This document shows positions 38,616 to 47,772 of a stretch of 64,000 nucleotides of DNA, one piece after another. Position 1 is the first letter of the stretch. Each line of letters begins with the position of its first letter. The stretch covers positions 517,902 through 581,901 of the forward strand of contig NZ_JAVDDT010000001.1 in the NCBI RefSeq assembly GCF_030848495.1, in the 5' to 3' direction. The notes beneath the pieces were generated by a model. That model was not told the DNA's origin. It saw nothing but the letters and a program-made list of their open reading frames with translations, and did no database searches. This DNA is from Natronospira bacteriovora (GTDB lineage Bacteria; Pseudomonadota; Gammaproteobacteria; Natronospirales; Natronospiraceae). A program made the position numbers and the translations under genes.

Positions 38616-39611
38616 ATGCCCCTGTCGCGGCCGATCGCCCTCAGCTGCGGGGAACCTGCGGGTATCGGTCCCGACCTGGCCCTGAGCCTGGCCCAGCAGG
38701 ATCGGGATTATCCCCTGGTTCTGCTGGGTGACCGCTCGGTTCTTGCCGAACGAGCCGATGCCCTCGGCCTGACCGTCCAGTTGCACGCGTGGGAGGACGG
38801 CGATACTGCCCGGGAAGCCGGCCACCTCTCGTTTCTGCACATCCCGGTTCATTCGCCCGTCCGGGCGGGCCATCTCGACCCGGTCAATGCCGCGCACGTA
38901 ATCCGTCTGCTGGAGATTGGCTGCGATGGCTGCCTCGGTGGCCGTTTCGCCGCCCTGGTCACGGCGCCACTCCACAAGGGCGTGATCAATGAGGCCGGCC
39001 GCTCGTTCTCCGGCCATACGGAATTCCTGGCCGAGCGCAGCGGCGCCGCCCAGCCGGTGATGATGCTGGCCTGCCCCGGCCTGCGCGTGGCTCTCGCCAC
39101 CACGCATCTGCCCCTGCGCCAGGTGGCCGATGCCATCAGCCCGAAAGGGCTTGAAAGCGTCATCCGTGTCCTGCATGCCGACTTGCGACGGCTATTTGCC
39201 ATCGACAACCCCCGTATCCTGGTCTGCGGCCTGAACCCCCATGCCGGGGAAGGCGGGCATCTGGGCCATGAGGAAGGCGAGATCATTGCACCCCTGCTGG
39301 AACGTCTGCGCCGTGAAGGCATGCAGTTGAACGGCCCCCTGCCGGCAGACACTCTGTTCACCCCCAAGGTACTCGAACAGGGCGATGCGGTGCTGGCCAT
39401 GTTCCATGACCAGGGCCTGCCGGTACTCAAGCACAAGGGTTTCGGCAAGGCCGTGAACCTGACCCTGGGCCTGCCCATCATCCGCACTTCGGTGGACCAC
39501 GGCACCGCCCTGGATCTGGCCGGCAGCGGCAGGGCCGATGCCGGCAGCCTGCAGGCCGCCATTGGCCTCGCCGTGGAACTGGCGGAAAACCAGCCGGAAA
39601 TACCGTCATGA
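38616..39611 (+). CDS. pdxA: 4-hydroxythreonine-4-phosphate dehydrogenase
   Basis: PdxA oxidises 4-phosphohydroxy-L-threonine in vitamin B6 synthesis. The 331-residue protein starts IALSCGEPAGIGPDLALSL and has PLHKGVINEAGRSFSGHTEFLAE, then GLNPHAGEGGHLGHEE (metal and substrate histidines) and DQGLPVLKHKGFGKAVN near the C-terminus. It is two bases after surA and overlaps rsmA by four bases. Confidence 0.96.
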   Translation: MPLSRPIALSCGEPAGIGPDLALSLAQQDRDYPLVLLGDRSVLAERADALGLTVQLHAWEDGDTAREAGHLSFLHIPVHSPVRAGHLDPVNAAHVIRLLEIGCDGCLGGRFAALVTAPLHKGVINEAGRSFSGHTEFLAERSGAAQPVMMLACPGLRVALATTHLPLRQVADAISPKGLESVIRVLHADLRRLFAIDNPRILVCGLNPHAGEGGHLGHEEGEIIAPLLERLRREGMQLNGPLPADTLFTPKVLEQGDAVLAMFHDQGLPVLKHKGFGKAVNLTLGLPIIRTSVDHGTALDLAGSGRADAGSLQAAIGLAVELAENQPEIPS

Positions 39612-40387
39612 ATGAACATCGCGCTCGCAAGCGCTTCGGCCAGCACTTCCTGCACGACCGCAATATCATTGGCCGCATCGTCGATGTCATCGACCCGAAG
39701 CCGGGCGACAGACTGCTGGAAATTGGTCCTGGCCTGGGCGCCATCAGCGGGCCCCTGATGGAGCGCCACGGTGACCTGGATGTGGTCGAGATCGACCGCG
39801 ACGTCATCCCCCACCTGCAGGAGAAATGCGCCGGCCTGGGGGAGCTTCGCGTGCACAACGTGGATGCGCTGAAGTTCCGTCTCGACAGCCTTGGGCCCGG
39901 TCCCTGGCGGGTAGTGGGCAACCTCCCCTACAACATCTCCACCCCGCTGATGTTCCATCTCTTCAGCCAGATCAGCGCCATCACCGACATGCACTTCATG
40001 CTGCAGAAGGAAGTGGTGGATCGACTGGTGGCCGAACCGGGCACCTCCGATTACGGCCGTCTGGGCATCATGAGCGCTCTGTACTGCGAAGCCGAACACC
40101 TCTTTGATGTCCCGCCCGGCGCCTTCAGCCCTCGCCCCAAGGTGCAGTCGAGCATCGTGCGCCTGCGTCCCCGCGCTACCCCGATCTGCCCTGCCGACCA
40201 TCAGGAGGTGCTGGCCCAGCTGGTCCGCCAGGCCTTCTCCAGGCGCCGCAAGACCCTGCGCAATGCCCTCAAGGGCCTGGTGAACGCCGATACCGTGGAA
40301 CAGCTTGGCATCGACCCAGGCGCCCGTCCCGAAACCCTGCCGCCCGAAGCCTTTGCGAAGCTGGCGGAACGGGTGGTCGCGGGGTGA
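39608..40387 (+). CDS. rsmA: 16S rRNA (adenine1518/1519-N6)-dimethyltransferase
   Basis: RsmA (KsgA) dimethylates two adenines near the 3' end of 16S rRNA. The 259 residues start ARKRFGQHFLHDRNII, contain the SAM motif EIGPGLGAIS, the catalytic NLPYNISTPL and the C-terminal FSRRRKTLRNALKGL basic helix. Length is normal. It overlaps pdxA by four bases. A small REP-like hairpin follows the stop. Confidence 0.97.
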   Translation: MNEHRARKRFGQHFLHDRNIIGRIVDVIDPKPGDRLLEIGPGLGAISGPLMERHGDLDVVEIDRDVIPHLQEKCAGLGELRVHNVDALKFRLDSLGPGPWRVVGNLPYNISTPLMFHLFSQISAITDMHFMLQKEVVDRLVAEPGTSDYGRLGIMSALYCEAEHLFDVPPGAFSPRPKVQSSIVRLRPRATPICPADHQEVLAQLVRQAFSRRRKTLRNALKGLVNADTVEQLGIDPGARPETLPPEAFAKLAERVVAG

Positions 40388-40434
40388 TGAGGATTGCGCC
40401 ACATGTAATGGCAAAACGTCGGATTCTGGCCATT

Positions 40435-40452
40435 GCGCGGATGAATCCGCGC
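40435..40452. repeat. REP-like hairpin after rsmA
   Basis: GCGCGGATGAATCCGCGC is a near-perfect palindrome followed by CTACAGAG. It sits in the 187-base rsmA-Usp spacer and resembles common gammaproteobacterial REP hairpins. It is a single copy here. Confidence 0.5.
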
Positions 40453-40574
40453 CTACAGAGGGCAATCGGTGAATTATTGTAAAGTTCCCACCGCCTCAGA
40501 ATTCCTCATAGGTTTTTGCCGCCCCTACCCTCGCCTATACTGACCGCAGGATATCCGCTCACTGGGGGAAACAC

Positions 40575-41033
40575 ATGAATGTCTATCAGCACATTCTGGT
40601 AGCGACGGATCTGGCCGAAGACAGCGACCAGGTGCTGGCTCGTGCCATGCAACTGGCGGAAACCTCGCGAGCACGCCTGTCCCTGCTCCACGTGGTGGAG
40701 TACCTGCCGGTGGATCCGGCCGGGGAGGCCCTGCTGCCGCCGCCGGTGGACATGGAAGAGGAATTGATCAACAGCGCCCGTGAGCGCATCCAGGGCCTCA
40801 TCCACCGTCAGCAGCTGGAACCGTCGGAAGTACTGATCGAAATCGGCCAGACCAAGGCCGAGATCAAGCGCGTGGCCGGCGAAATCGGTGCGGATCTGAT
40901 CGTGCTGGGCAGCCGTGAGCGGCACGGCCTGGCACTGCTGAGGGGGGGCACCCAGCGCTCGGTGGTTCACAACGCACCCTGCGATGTGCTCGCCGTGCGC
41001 ATCCAGGAACCAGCGGATGGCGAGGGCGATTGA
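40575..41033 (+). CDS. Universal stress protein family
   Basis: The 152-residue protein is a single UspA domain. It starts NVYQHILVATDLAEDSDQV and has LSLLHVVEYLP, ADLIVLGSRERHGLALL and the C-terminal SVVHNAPCDVLAV. The nucleotide-binding G-x2-G-x9-G pattern is not clear-cut, so ATP binding is uncertain. It is inserted between rsmA and apaG, which are usually adjacent. A TATACT at 40536 is a possible -10. Confidence 0.85.
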   Translation: MNVYQHILVATDLAEDSDQVLARAMQLAETSRARLSLLHVVEYLPVDPAGEALLPPPVDMEEELINSARERIQGLIHRQQLEPSEVLIEIGQTKAEIKRVAGEIGADLIVLGSRERHGLALLRGGTQRSVVHNAPCDVLAVRIQEPADGEGD

Positions 41034-41129
41034 GAAAGCGCTGATTCATTCCTCCTCTCCGCCAACGCCGAGCCACGGCATTCGGGTAGAATGGTGATTT
41101 CCGTCATTTCTCTGGCAGACTGGTTTTCC

Positions 41130-41513
41130 ATGGACACCCCCAACAACCACAACATCCTGGTCGACGTGAGCACCCGTTTCCTGCAGAGCGAGTCTGACCC
41201 GGTTCAGGGCCGTTATGTATTTGCCTATACCATCACGCTGCGCAATGACGGGCGGATTGCCGCCAAACTGCTCAAGCGACACTGGGTCATTACCGACGCC
41301 AATGGCAAGGTGCAGGAAGTCCATGGGGACGGGGTGATCGGGGAGTACCCTTATCTGCAGCCGGGCGAGAGTTACGAATACACCAGTGGCACCATCATCG
41401 AGACACCCGTGGGTTCCATGGAGGGCAGTTACCTGATGGAGGCCGATGACGGGCAGTCCTTCGACGCCCCCATCGCGCCCTTCCGTCTGGCCGTCCCCGG
41501 CGTCGTCAACTGA
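41130..41513 (+). CDS. apaG: ApaG (Co2+/Mg2+ efflux-associated protein)
   Basis: The 127-residue protein is a fibronectin-III-like ApaG. GRYVFAYTITLRNDG, HWVITDANGKVQEVHGDGVIGEYPYLQPGE and the ending FRLAVP align with E. coli ApaG end to end. The exact biochemical role is unsettled. The ATG at 41130 gives the family length, although the ribosome-binding site is weak; an in-frame ATG at 41091 has better spacing to GGGTAGA. It lies 19 bases before apaH. Confidence 0.92.
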   Translation: MDTPNNHNILVDVSTRFLQSESDPVQGRYVFAYTITLRNDGRIAAKLLKRHWVITDANGKVQEVHGDGVIGEYPYLQPGESYEYTSGTIIETPVGSMEGSYLMEADDGQSFDAPIAPFRLAVPGVVN

Positions 41514-41532
41514 ATTCCACCCCGAGGCACAA

Positions 41533-42384
41533 ATGGCCATTTTTGCTATTGGCGACATTCAGGGCTGTTATCGAGAACTGGAACAGCTGCTTGACCGAAT
41601 CAATTTCGACCCGTCCGAGGACAGCGTCTGGTTCGCCGGCGACATCGTCAACCGGGGGCCGGAATCCTTGCAGGCCCTGCGCTTCGTGCGCAACCTCGGT
41701 GAACAGGCCATCACCGTACTGGGCAACCATGACATGCATCTGCTGGCCATGGCCCACCGGGATGAGGCCAGCCTCAAACCCAAGGACACCCTCGCCGAGA
41801 TCCTGGACGCGCCGGATGCCGGTGAACTGCTGGACTGGCTGCGCCACCGCCCCTTCCTGCACCATGATCGGGACCTTGGCTATGGCATCGTCCACGCCGG
41901 GCTTCCGCCGCAATGGGACATGAGCGAAGCCCTGGCCCGATCGCGGGAACTGGAAGCGGCACTGCAGGGCCCCGACTACCGGGATTTTCTGGCCCATATG
42001 TACGGCAACGAGCCCGACCAGTGGGATGAGTCCCTCAGCGGCCATGACCGCCTGCGCTACATCATCAACTGCTTCACCCGCATGCGCTTCGTGGATGCCA
42101 ACGGTCGACTGGACCTGGGTCTGAAATGCGGGCCGGGTGAGCAACCCGACGGTCTTTTCCCCTGGTTTCAGGCACCCGGCCGTCGAAGCGCCAACGACCA
42201 CATCCTGTTCGGGCACTGGTCCACCGCCGGCCAGTCCAGCAAGGTCAACTACAGCGATTTCAACGTCTACGCCCTGGACACCGGCTGTGTCTGGGGCGGT
42301 AGCCTCACCGCCTTCCGCCTGGATGAAGACGGCGGCTGGGCCAGCATCAGCTGCCGCGGGCAGCTCACGCCCGGCGAGGCTTGA
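41533..42384 (+). CDS. apaH: Diadenosine tetraphosphatase (symmetrical)
   Basis: ApaH hydrolyses Ap4A to two ADP and also removes Np4-type caps from RNA. The 283-residue metallophosphatase has IGDIQGCYRELEQLL, WFAGDIVNRGPESL and TVLGNHDMHLLAMA, then FGHWSTAG and LDTGCVWGG. These supply the metal ligands. GAGG lies six bases before the ATG. It follows apaG directly, the conserved order. Confidence 0.95.
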   Translation: MAIFAIGDIQGCYRELEQLLDRINFDPSEDSVWFAGDIVNRGPESLQALRFVRNLGEQAITVLGNHDMHLLAMAHRDEASLKPKDTLAEILDAPDAGELLDWLRHRPFLHHDRDLGYGIVHAGLPPQWDMSEALARSRELEAALQGPDYRDFLAHMYGNEPDQWDESLSGHDRLRYIINCFTRMRFVDANGRLDLGLKCGPGEQPDGLFPWFQAPGRRSANDHILFGHWSTAGQSSKVNYSDFNVYALDTGCVWGGSLTAFRLDEDGGWASISCRGQLTPGEA

Positions 42385-42395
42385 GACCAAAAGAT

Positions 42396-42602
42396 GGGAA
42401 CCACCGAAGACACCGAATACGCCGAACAATGAAGCAAGGGCTTGAGCCGCGGGGCTTTGGATCATGACCCGTACGGAAAGAACGGGTGTGGGAGAGGCTT
42501 TAGCCTCGAAGAATCGTTCGATTGGCATTGATCGCGGCTAAAGCCGCTCCCACAGAAGTTTGTCGGTGTTTTGTCAGTGTGTTCGGCGTCTTCAGTGGTT
42601 CC
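42396..42602. repeat. Nested inverted repeats after apaH
   Basis: The outer arms are GGAACCACCGAAGAC (left, about 42397) and GTCTTCAGTGGTTCC (right, about 42588). Inside lies a REP-like palindrome, TGTGGGAGAGGCTTTAGCC at 42487-42506 and GGCTAAAGCCGCTCCCACA at 42535-42553. The same inner palindrome recurs at 45.9 kb with different outer arms. Confidence 0.82.
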
Positions 42603-42644
42603 AATGTTTCCCGATTTTCCTGAATGAACAAGGGAGCCGGACTG

Positions 42645-43433
42645 ATGGATTTGAATCTCGAAGGCAAGCACGCGCTGGTCTGCGGCAGCAGCCAGGGAAT
42701 CGGCAAGGCCACGGCCGAGACGCTGGCGGAACTGGGTGCCACGGTTACCCTGACCGCCCGCAATGAAGAGGCCCTGAAAGCCGTCTGCGATGGTCTGCCC
42801 CGGCCGAAGGGCCAGGCCCATGACTGGTTCAGTTCCGATTTCGACCGCCCCGAGGCCCTGGAGACCCAGATCCGTGCCCGCGTGGATGGGGGGCAGCGTT
42901 TTCACATCCTGATCAACAACTCCGGCGGGCCCGCCGGTGGGCCCGCCCACGTGGCGAAGAAGGATGAGTTCAGCAACGCCTTCCAGCGCCACCTGATCTG
43001 CAACCAGATTCTGCTGCAGGCCCTCTTGCCGGGCATGCGCGAGGACGGTTACGGGCGCATCATCAACATCATCTCCACCTCGGTGAAGGAACCCATTCCC
43101 GGCCTGGGGGTATCGAATACAGTGCGTGGCGCCGTGGCCAGCTGGGCCAAGACCATCGCCACGGAACTGGCTCCGGACGGCATTACCGTCAACAATATCC
43201 TGCCCGGCTTCACCCGTACCGGGCGCCTGAAAAGCCTGTTCGAAGGCAAGGCAGACAAGAGCGGGCAGAGTTTCGATGCCGTGGAACAGGCCGCCCTGTC
43301 CCAGGTTCCCATGGGCCGCTTCGGCCAGCCCGAGGAATGCGCCAACGCCATCGCCTTCCTCGCCAGCCCGGCCGCCAGCTACATCACCGGCGTCAGCCTC
43401 GCCGTCGACGGCGGACGCACCCGGGGCATCTGA
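42645..43433 (+). CDS. Atypical SDR-family oxidoreductase in the 3-hydroxyanthranilate cluster
   Basis: The 262-residue protein has a Rossmann fold with LVCGSSQGIGKA (nucleotide-binding glycines, about 13-22) and ILINNSGGPAGG. The usual catalytic Y-x-x-x-K is replaced by S157-N-T-V-R161 in GLGVSNTVRGAV, although the S/T loop at 144-146 remains. Related SDRs with SN-x-x-R are known, so this is a subgroup rather than a mutation, but ordinary reductase chemistry is doubtful. GGGAG precedes the ATG at 42645. It is the first gene of the catabolic block, and its substrate is unknown. Confidence 0.82.
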   Translation: MDLNLEGKHALVCGSSQGIGKATAETLAELGATVTLTARNEEALKAVCDGLPRPKGQAHDWFSSDFDRPEALETQIRARVDGGQRFHILINNSGGPAGGPAHVAKKDEFSNAFQRHLICNQILLQALLPGMREDGYGRIINIISTSVKEPIPGLGVSNTVRGAVASWAKTIATELAPDGITVNNILPGFTRTGRLKSLFEGKADKSGQSFDAVEQAALSQVPMGRFGQPEECANAIAFLASPAASYITGVSLAVDGGRTRGI

Positions 43434-43474
43434 AACCCGTACACAGGCGAGGCGAACACACCAGAAAGCGAATT

Positions 43475-43619
43475 GGCCACAGATGAACACAGATGGACAC
43501 AGATTGTTTCTGGTGGCCTTGGGAAGCGTCTGGGCGACCGATGAACCCTGCTGCCTGACTGACAGCTTGGAGGCGGCAACAGGCAGAACATCCGTGTTTA
43601 TCTGTGTTCATCTGTGGCT
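43475..43619. repeat. CCACAGATGAACACAGAT inverted pair 1
   Basis: The left arm CCACAGATGAACACAGAT (about 43477) and the right arm ATCTGTGTTCATCTGTGG (about 43600) enclose about 95 bases. GCATTTCGCGGTGC follows at 43637, which is inverted relative to the GCCGCGAAATGC boxes next to pairs 2 and 3. Confidence 0.85.
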
Positions 43620-43677
43620 TTAATATTATTTCGCGTGCATTTCGCGGTGCCTTTACCCAGCCTTGCAGGAGTGAGCA

Positions 43678-45120
43678 GTGGATCGGATTGAGCATTACAT
43701 TGCCGGTGAGCTGAGGAGCTCGGAGGCTTGGCTGGAGAATTTCGAGCCGGCCACGGGTCAGGTGTCGGGAAAGATCGCCGATGCCGGCGAGGCGGAGCTG
43801 GATGCGGCCATTGCGGCAGCGCAATCAGCCTTTCCGGCCTGGCGGCGGACGCCCGGGGCTGAGCGGGCACGCTGGCTGAATCGTCTGGCCGATCTGATTG
43901 AAAGGGATCTGGAAGCGCTGGCGCGGGCGGAATCAGAGGATACCGGCAAGCCCATCACCCTGGCCCGCTCGGTGGACATTCCCCGGGCGGCGAGCAACCT
44001 GCGTTTCTTCGCCGCCGCCGCCACCCAGTTCTCGAGCGAATCCCATCTGATGGAAGACGGGGCCATCAACTGGACCCTGCGTGAACCGCACGGCGTCGTG
44101 GCCTGCATCTCGCCGTGGAATCTGCCTCTGTACCTTTTCACCTGGAAGATCGCCCCGGCCCTGGCCGCCGGCAACTGCGTGATTGGCAAGCCCTCGGAAG
44201 TTACCCCGAAGACGGCCTGGCTGTTTTCCAAACTCTGCATCGAGGCCGGCCTGCCGAGTGGCGTGCTCAACATCCTGCACGGCCGTGGCCCGGGCATTGG
44301 TGCAAGACTGATCGATCACCCGGCCATCAAGGCGATTTCCTTTACCGGGGGCACAGCCACGGGGGCCGAGATCGCTCGGGTGGCGGCACCCCGGTTCAAG
44401 AAACTGTCCCTGGAGCTGGGCGGCAAGAACCCGACCATCGTCTTCGAGGACTGTGACTGGGAACACACGCTGGAGGAGACCCTGCGGGCAGCCTTCGCCA
44501 ACCAGGGCCAGATCTGTCTGTGCGGCTCCCGTCTGCTGATTCAGGCCGATATCTACGAGGCCTTCCGGGATGCCTTCGTCGAGAAGGCACGAGCACTGAA
44601 CCCGGCCGACCCCGCCCTGCCCGAGACCCGCCAGGGGGCCGTGGTCTCCAGGGCCCATTACGAGAAGGTGCTCGGCTGCATCGAACAGGCCCGGGAGGAC
44701 GGCGCCCACATACTGGTCGGTGGCGAAGCCGCCCAGGTGGGTGGACGTTGCGATCAGGGCTGGTTCATCCAGCCGACAGTCATTGAAGGCCTGTCACCGA
44801 GCTGCCGCAGCAACCAGCAGGAGATCTTCGGGCCGGTGGTCAGCCTGATGCCCTTCCGGGACGAGGAAGAAGCCCTGGCGATAGCAAACGGCGTCGACTA
44901 CGGCCTGGCCAGCAGCATCTGGACAAAGGACATCAGCCGCGCCCACCGCATGGCAAGAAACATCGAATCCGGCCTGGTCTGGATCAACTGCTGGATGCGC
45001 CGCGACCTGCGGGTGCCCATGGGCGGCATGAAACAATCCGGCGTCGGCCGAGAAGGCGGCTGGGAAGCCATGCGCTTCTTCACCGAAGCCAAGAACGTCA
45101 CCGTGGCATTTGACGGGTAA
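43678..45120 (+). CDS. nbaE: 2-aminomuconic 6-semialdehyde dehydrogenase
   Basis: This 480-residue aldehyde dehydrogenase should oxidise 2-aminomuconic semialdehyde to 2-aminomuconate. It has PWNLPLYL with the oxyanion Asn (N148), SFTGGTATGAEI, LELGGKNP with the general-base Glu (E246) and NQGQICLCGSR with the catalytic Cys (C280). It resembles hydroxymuconic semialdehyde dehydrogenases. The specific substrate is inferred from its neighbours nbaF, nbaC and nbaD. The start is a GTG with AGGAG upstream. Confidence 0.85.
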   Translation: MDRIEHYIAGELRSSEAWLENFEPATGQVSGKIADAGEAELDAAIAAAQSAFPAWRRTPGAERARWLNRLADLIERDLEALARAESEDTGKPITLARSVDIPRAASNLRFFAAAATQFSSESHLMEDGAINWTLREPHGVVACISPWNLPLYLFTWKIAPALAAGNCVIGKPSEVTPKTAWLFSKLCIEAGLPSGVLNILHGRGPGIGARLIDHPAIKAISFTGGTATGAEIARVAAPRFKKLSLELGGKNPTIVFEDCDWEHTLEETLRAAFANQGQICLCGSRLLIQADIYEAFRDAFVEKARALNPADPALPETRQGAVVSRAHYEKVLGCIEQAREDGAHILVGGEAAQVGGRCDQGWFIQPTVIEGLSPSCRSNQQEIFGPVVSLMPFRDEEEALAIANGVDYGLASSIWTKDISRAHRMARNIESGLVWINCWMRRDLRVPMGGMKQSGVGREGGWEAMRFFTEAKNVTVAFDG

Positions 45121-45159
45121 GACATTTAGCCGCGAAATGCACGCTAAATTCTTTTATTT

Positions 45160-45304
45160 GCCACAGATGAACACAGATAAACACAGATGTTTTGGCCAAT
45201 GCCACGTCGTAGGTGTCTGACAGATGCCTGCGTTAATCAATTGCCCAGGCGTTTGTTAAGTCCACCACAGCACGATCTGCGTCCATCTGTGTTCATCTGT
45301 GGCT
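45160..45304. repeat. CCACAGATGAACACAGAT inverted pair 2
   Basis: The left arm begins at 45161 and the right arm, ATCTGTGTTCATCTGTGG, ends at 45302. A GCCGCGAAATGCACGC box lies before the left arm at 45129. The element fills the nbaE-nbaF spacer. Confidence 0.85.
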
Positions 45305-45344
45305 AATCTCCCTGCATTATTAATTGTTTTTTCAGGAGTCAGGC

Positions 45345-45779
45345 ATGAGCGATCAGGACAGTATTGTTAACAGTGGCAAGGCACCCAAGCCGGTGGGTCT
45401 GTACCCGCATGCGCGGCGGGTGGGGAATCTGCTGTTTCTGTCCGGGGTAGGGCCGCGTTCGGCGACCAGCAAGGATATCCCCGGTGTAACCCTGGATGAG
45501 GCGGGCAATGTGGTGGATTACGACATCGAGGCCCAGTGCCATTCGGTGTTTCAGAACGTGCGCCATATCCTGGAAGAGGCCGGCTCGAGCTGGGATCGGC
45601 TGGTGGACGTGACCGTGTTTCTGACCGACATTCCCAGGGATTTCAAGGCCTACAACAAGATCTACGCCGAGTACTTCGCGGACAATCAGGCCTGCCGCAC
45701 CACGGTGGAGATCAACCGCCTGCCCACGCCCATTGCCATCGAACTGAAATGCATTGCTACAATTGACGAGAGCGAGTGA
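45345..45779 (+). CDS. nbaF: 2-aminomuconate deaminase (RidA/YjgF family)
   Basis: The 144-residue RidA-fold protein should deaminate 2-aminomuconate to 4-oxalocrotonate. It has GLYPHARRVGNLLFLSGVGPR, VFQNVRHILEEAGSSWDRLVDVTVFLTD, and RTTVEINRLP in place of the usual RidA C-terminal R-x-x-x-x-x-x-L-P. The function is assigned by its place between nbaE and nbaC. I chose the ATG at 45345, which has AGGAG upstream. Its stop lies at the start of a repeat. Confidence 0.85.
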   Translation: MSDQDSIVNSGKAPKPVGLYPHARRVGNLLFLSGVGPRSATSKDIPGVTLDEAGNVVDYDIEAQCHSVFQNVRHILEEAGSSWDRLVDVTVFLTDIPRDFKAYNKIYAEYFADNQACRTTVEINRLPTPIAIELKCIATIDESE

Positions 45780-46007
45780 ACAGTGAACAGTTCCCAGTGA
45801 ACTAGCGGGCCGTGCCTGCCGAAAGACCTACTGTTTCCTGGCGGACAGCCGCCATGCAGCGCGCGAAGCTAGGCAATTAGCTATGGGAGATAGCTGTGGG
45901 AGAGGCTTTAGCCTCGATAAAGGGATCGATCAGCCCCCTATCGGGGCTAAAGCCTCTCCCACGAGACAAGAGCAACACACCCACTGTTCACTGGGAACTG
46001 TTTACTT
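45776..46007. repeat. Nested inverted repeats between nbaF and nbaC
   Basis: The outer arms are GAACAGTTCCCAGTGAAC (left, about 45784) and TTCACTGGGAACTGTTTAC (right, about 45987). The inner REP-like palindrome, GTGGGAGAGGCTTTAGCC at 45897-45914 and GGCTAAAGCCTCTCCCAC at 45944-45961, matches that after apaH. The nbaF stop TGA is at the edge of the left arm. Confidence 0.85.
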
Positions 46008-46071
46008 CTCTTATACTTTACGAGTAGATAGTGGCAAACCAACATCCGGCTAAAACCGGAGGAGGCCAACC

Positions 46072-46587
46072 ATGCCCCTGCCAAGCGCCTTCAACTTCCA
46101 GAAATGGATTGACGAGCACCGCGACGAGCTCAAGCCGCCGGTGGCCAACAAACGGGTCTTCAAGGATTCGGAGTTCATCGTCATGGTGGTGGGTGGCCCC
46201 AACACCCGAAAGGATTATCACTACGACGAGGGTGAGGAGTTCTTCTACCAGCTCGAAGGCGAGATGGTGCTGAAGATCCAGGAAGACGGCAAGGTGCGGG
46301 ACATCCCCATCAAGGCCGGCGAGGTCTTCCTGCTGCCACCAAAAGTGCCCCACTCCCCCCAGCGCTTCGAAAACAGCATCGGCCTGGTGATCGAACGGGA
46401 ACGGCGGCCGGACGAACAGGATGGCCTCATGTGGTTCTGCGACAAATGCAACCACAAACTCTACGAAGAGTACTTCCACCTGGAGAACATCGAAACCCAG
46501 TTCCCGCCGGTCTTCGACCGCTTCTTCGGCAGCGAAGCACACCGCACCTGCGACAACTGCGGCCACATCATGCCGGAGAAACCCTGA
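46072..46587 (+). CDS. nbaC: 3-hydroxyanthranilate 3,4-dioxygenase
   Basis: This cupin dioxygenase opens the ring of 3-hydroxyanthranilate to give 2-amino-3-carboxymuconic semialdehyde. The 171-residue protein has the Fe(II) ligands His50, Glu56 and His94 in [14 protein letters not shown] and [10 protein letters not shown]. The bacterial-type rubredoxin-like second metal site is C123-x-x-C126 and C160-x-x-C163. These features are diagnostic of the bacterial HAAO type. GGAGG lies upstream of the ATG. Confidence 0.95.
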   Translation: MPLPSAFNFQKWIDEHRDELKPPVANKRVFKDSEFIVMVVGGPNTRKDYHYDEGEEFFYQLEGEMVLKIQEDGKVRDIPIKAGEVFLLPPKVPHSPQRFENSIGLVIERERRPDEQDGLMWFCDKCNHKLYEEYFHLENIETQFPPVFDRFFGSEAHRTCDNCGHIMPEKP

Positions 46588-46594
46588 AAACCGT

Positions 46595-46704
46595 TAGCCG
46601 CGAAATGCATGGAAAATTCTTGTATTAGCCACAGATGAACACAGATAGACACAGACTAAGATCACCACAACACAATCTGTGTCCATCTGTGTTCATCTGT
46701 GGCC
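46595..46704. repeat. CCACAGATGAACACAGAT inverted pair 3
   Basis: A GCCGCGAAATGCATGG box at about 46597 precedes the left arm at 46629. The right arm, ATCTGTGTTCATCTGTGG, ends at 46703. It fills the nbaC-nbaD spacer. The loop is only about 30 bases, shorter than in pairs 1 and 2. Confidence 0.85.
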
Positions 46705-46752
46705 AAATTCTTTTTCTTAAGCTTCGTGGCGCTTTTAAAAAAGTGATCAGAT

Positions 46753-47772
46753 ATGACTCGCAGCCTGAAGATTGATATTCACACCCATATTCTGCCCCCG
46801 GACTGGCCGAATCTGAAGGAGCGCTATGGTTATGGCGGCTTCATCCAGTTGGAGGATTGTGGGCCTGGCTGCAAGCAGATGGTCAAGGATGGGGAGAAGT
46901 TTCGGAAGATCGAGGCCAATTGCTGGGATGCCCAGGCGCGCTTGCATGACTGTGCCGAGCATGGGGTGGACGTTCAGGTGCTGTCCACTGTACCGGTCAT
47001 GTTCAGCTACTGGGCGAAGCCGGAACACACCCTGGATCTCTCGCGGCTTCTGAATGACCACATTGCCACTGTGGTGGCCGAGCAGCCCAAACGTTTCATT
47101 GGCCTAGGCACCCTTCCCATGCAGGCACCGGATCTGGCCGTGAAGGAGCTGGAACGTTGCGTCCGGGAGCTGGGTCTGGCGGGCATTCAGATTGGCTCGC
47201 ACATCAATGACTGGAACCTGAACGAGTCGGCCCTGGATGAGATCTGGGCCGCGTGCGAGGAACTGGGTGCCTCGGTATTCGTGCATCCCTGGGACATGAT
47301 GGGCAGTGACAGCATGAAGCGCTACTGGCTGCCCTGGCTGGTGGGCATGCCGGCGGAAACCACTCGGGCCATCTGCTCCATGGTCTTCGGTGGCGTGTTC
47401 GAGCGTTTCCCGAACCTGCGTGTGGCCTTTGCTCATGGTGGGGGTTCCTTCCTGCCGTCCATCGGCCGTATCGAGCATGGCTTCAATGTGCGACCGGACC
47501 TCTGCGCCATCGACAATGAGGTCAATCCGCGTGACTACCTGGAGCGACTCTACTTCGACTCTCTCGTCCATGAGCCGAAGGTGTTGCAGCTGATGCTGGA
47601 CATGGTGGGGCCGGAACGCATCGCCCTGGGCACGGACTACCCCTTCCCGCTCGGGGAGCTGGAACCGGGCAAACTGATCGACTCCATGGGCCTGCCTCTG
47701 GACACCCGGGATCGCCTGCTGCACGGCACGGCCCTGGAGTGGCTCAATCTGGACAAGGACCGCTTCCTGTGA
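46753..47772 (+). CDS. nbaD: 2-amino-3-carboxymuconate-6-semialdehyde decarboxylase
   Basis: ACMSD decarboxylates the product of NbaC to 2-aminomuconic semialdehyde. The 339-residue amidohydrolase-fold protein has H10-T-H12 in [33 protein letters not shown] and [10 protein letters not shown], which supply the zinc ligands. Length is standard. The stop overlaps the start of the cyclase gene as GTGA. Confidence 0.95.
   Translation: MTRSLKIDIHTHILPPDWPNLKERYGYGGFIQLEDCGPGCKQMVKDGEKFRKIEANCWDAQARLHDCAEHGVDVQVLSTVPVMFSYWAKPEHTLDLSRLLNDHIATVVAEQPKRFIGLGTLPMQAPDLAVKELERCVRELGLAGIQIGSHINDWNLNESALDEIWAACEELGASVFVHPWDMMGSDSMKRYWLPWLVGMPAETTRAICSMVFGGVFERFPNLRVAFAHGGGSFLPSIGRIEHGFNVRPDLCAIDNEVNPRDYLERLYFDSLVHEPKVLQLMLDMVGPERIALGTDYPFPLGELEPGKLIDSMGLPLDTRDRLLHGTALEWLNLDKDRFL

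Noticed and set aside
38849..40465. 538-codon antisense ORF over pdxA and rsmA
   Set aside because: It is a codon shadow of two well-supported genes.
43476..46704. CCACAGATGAACACAGAT pairs as an insertion sequence
   Set aside because: No transposase lies between the arms, and the interior is only 17 to 100 bases, so they are at most non-autonomous repeats.
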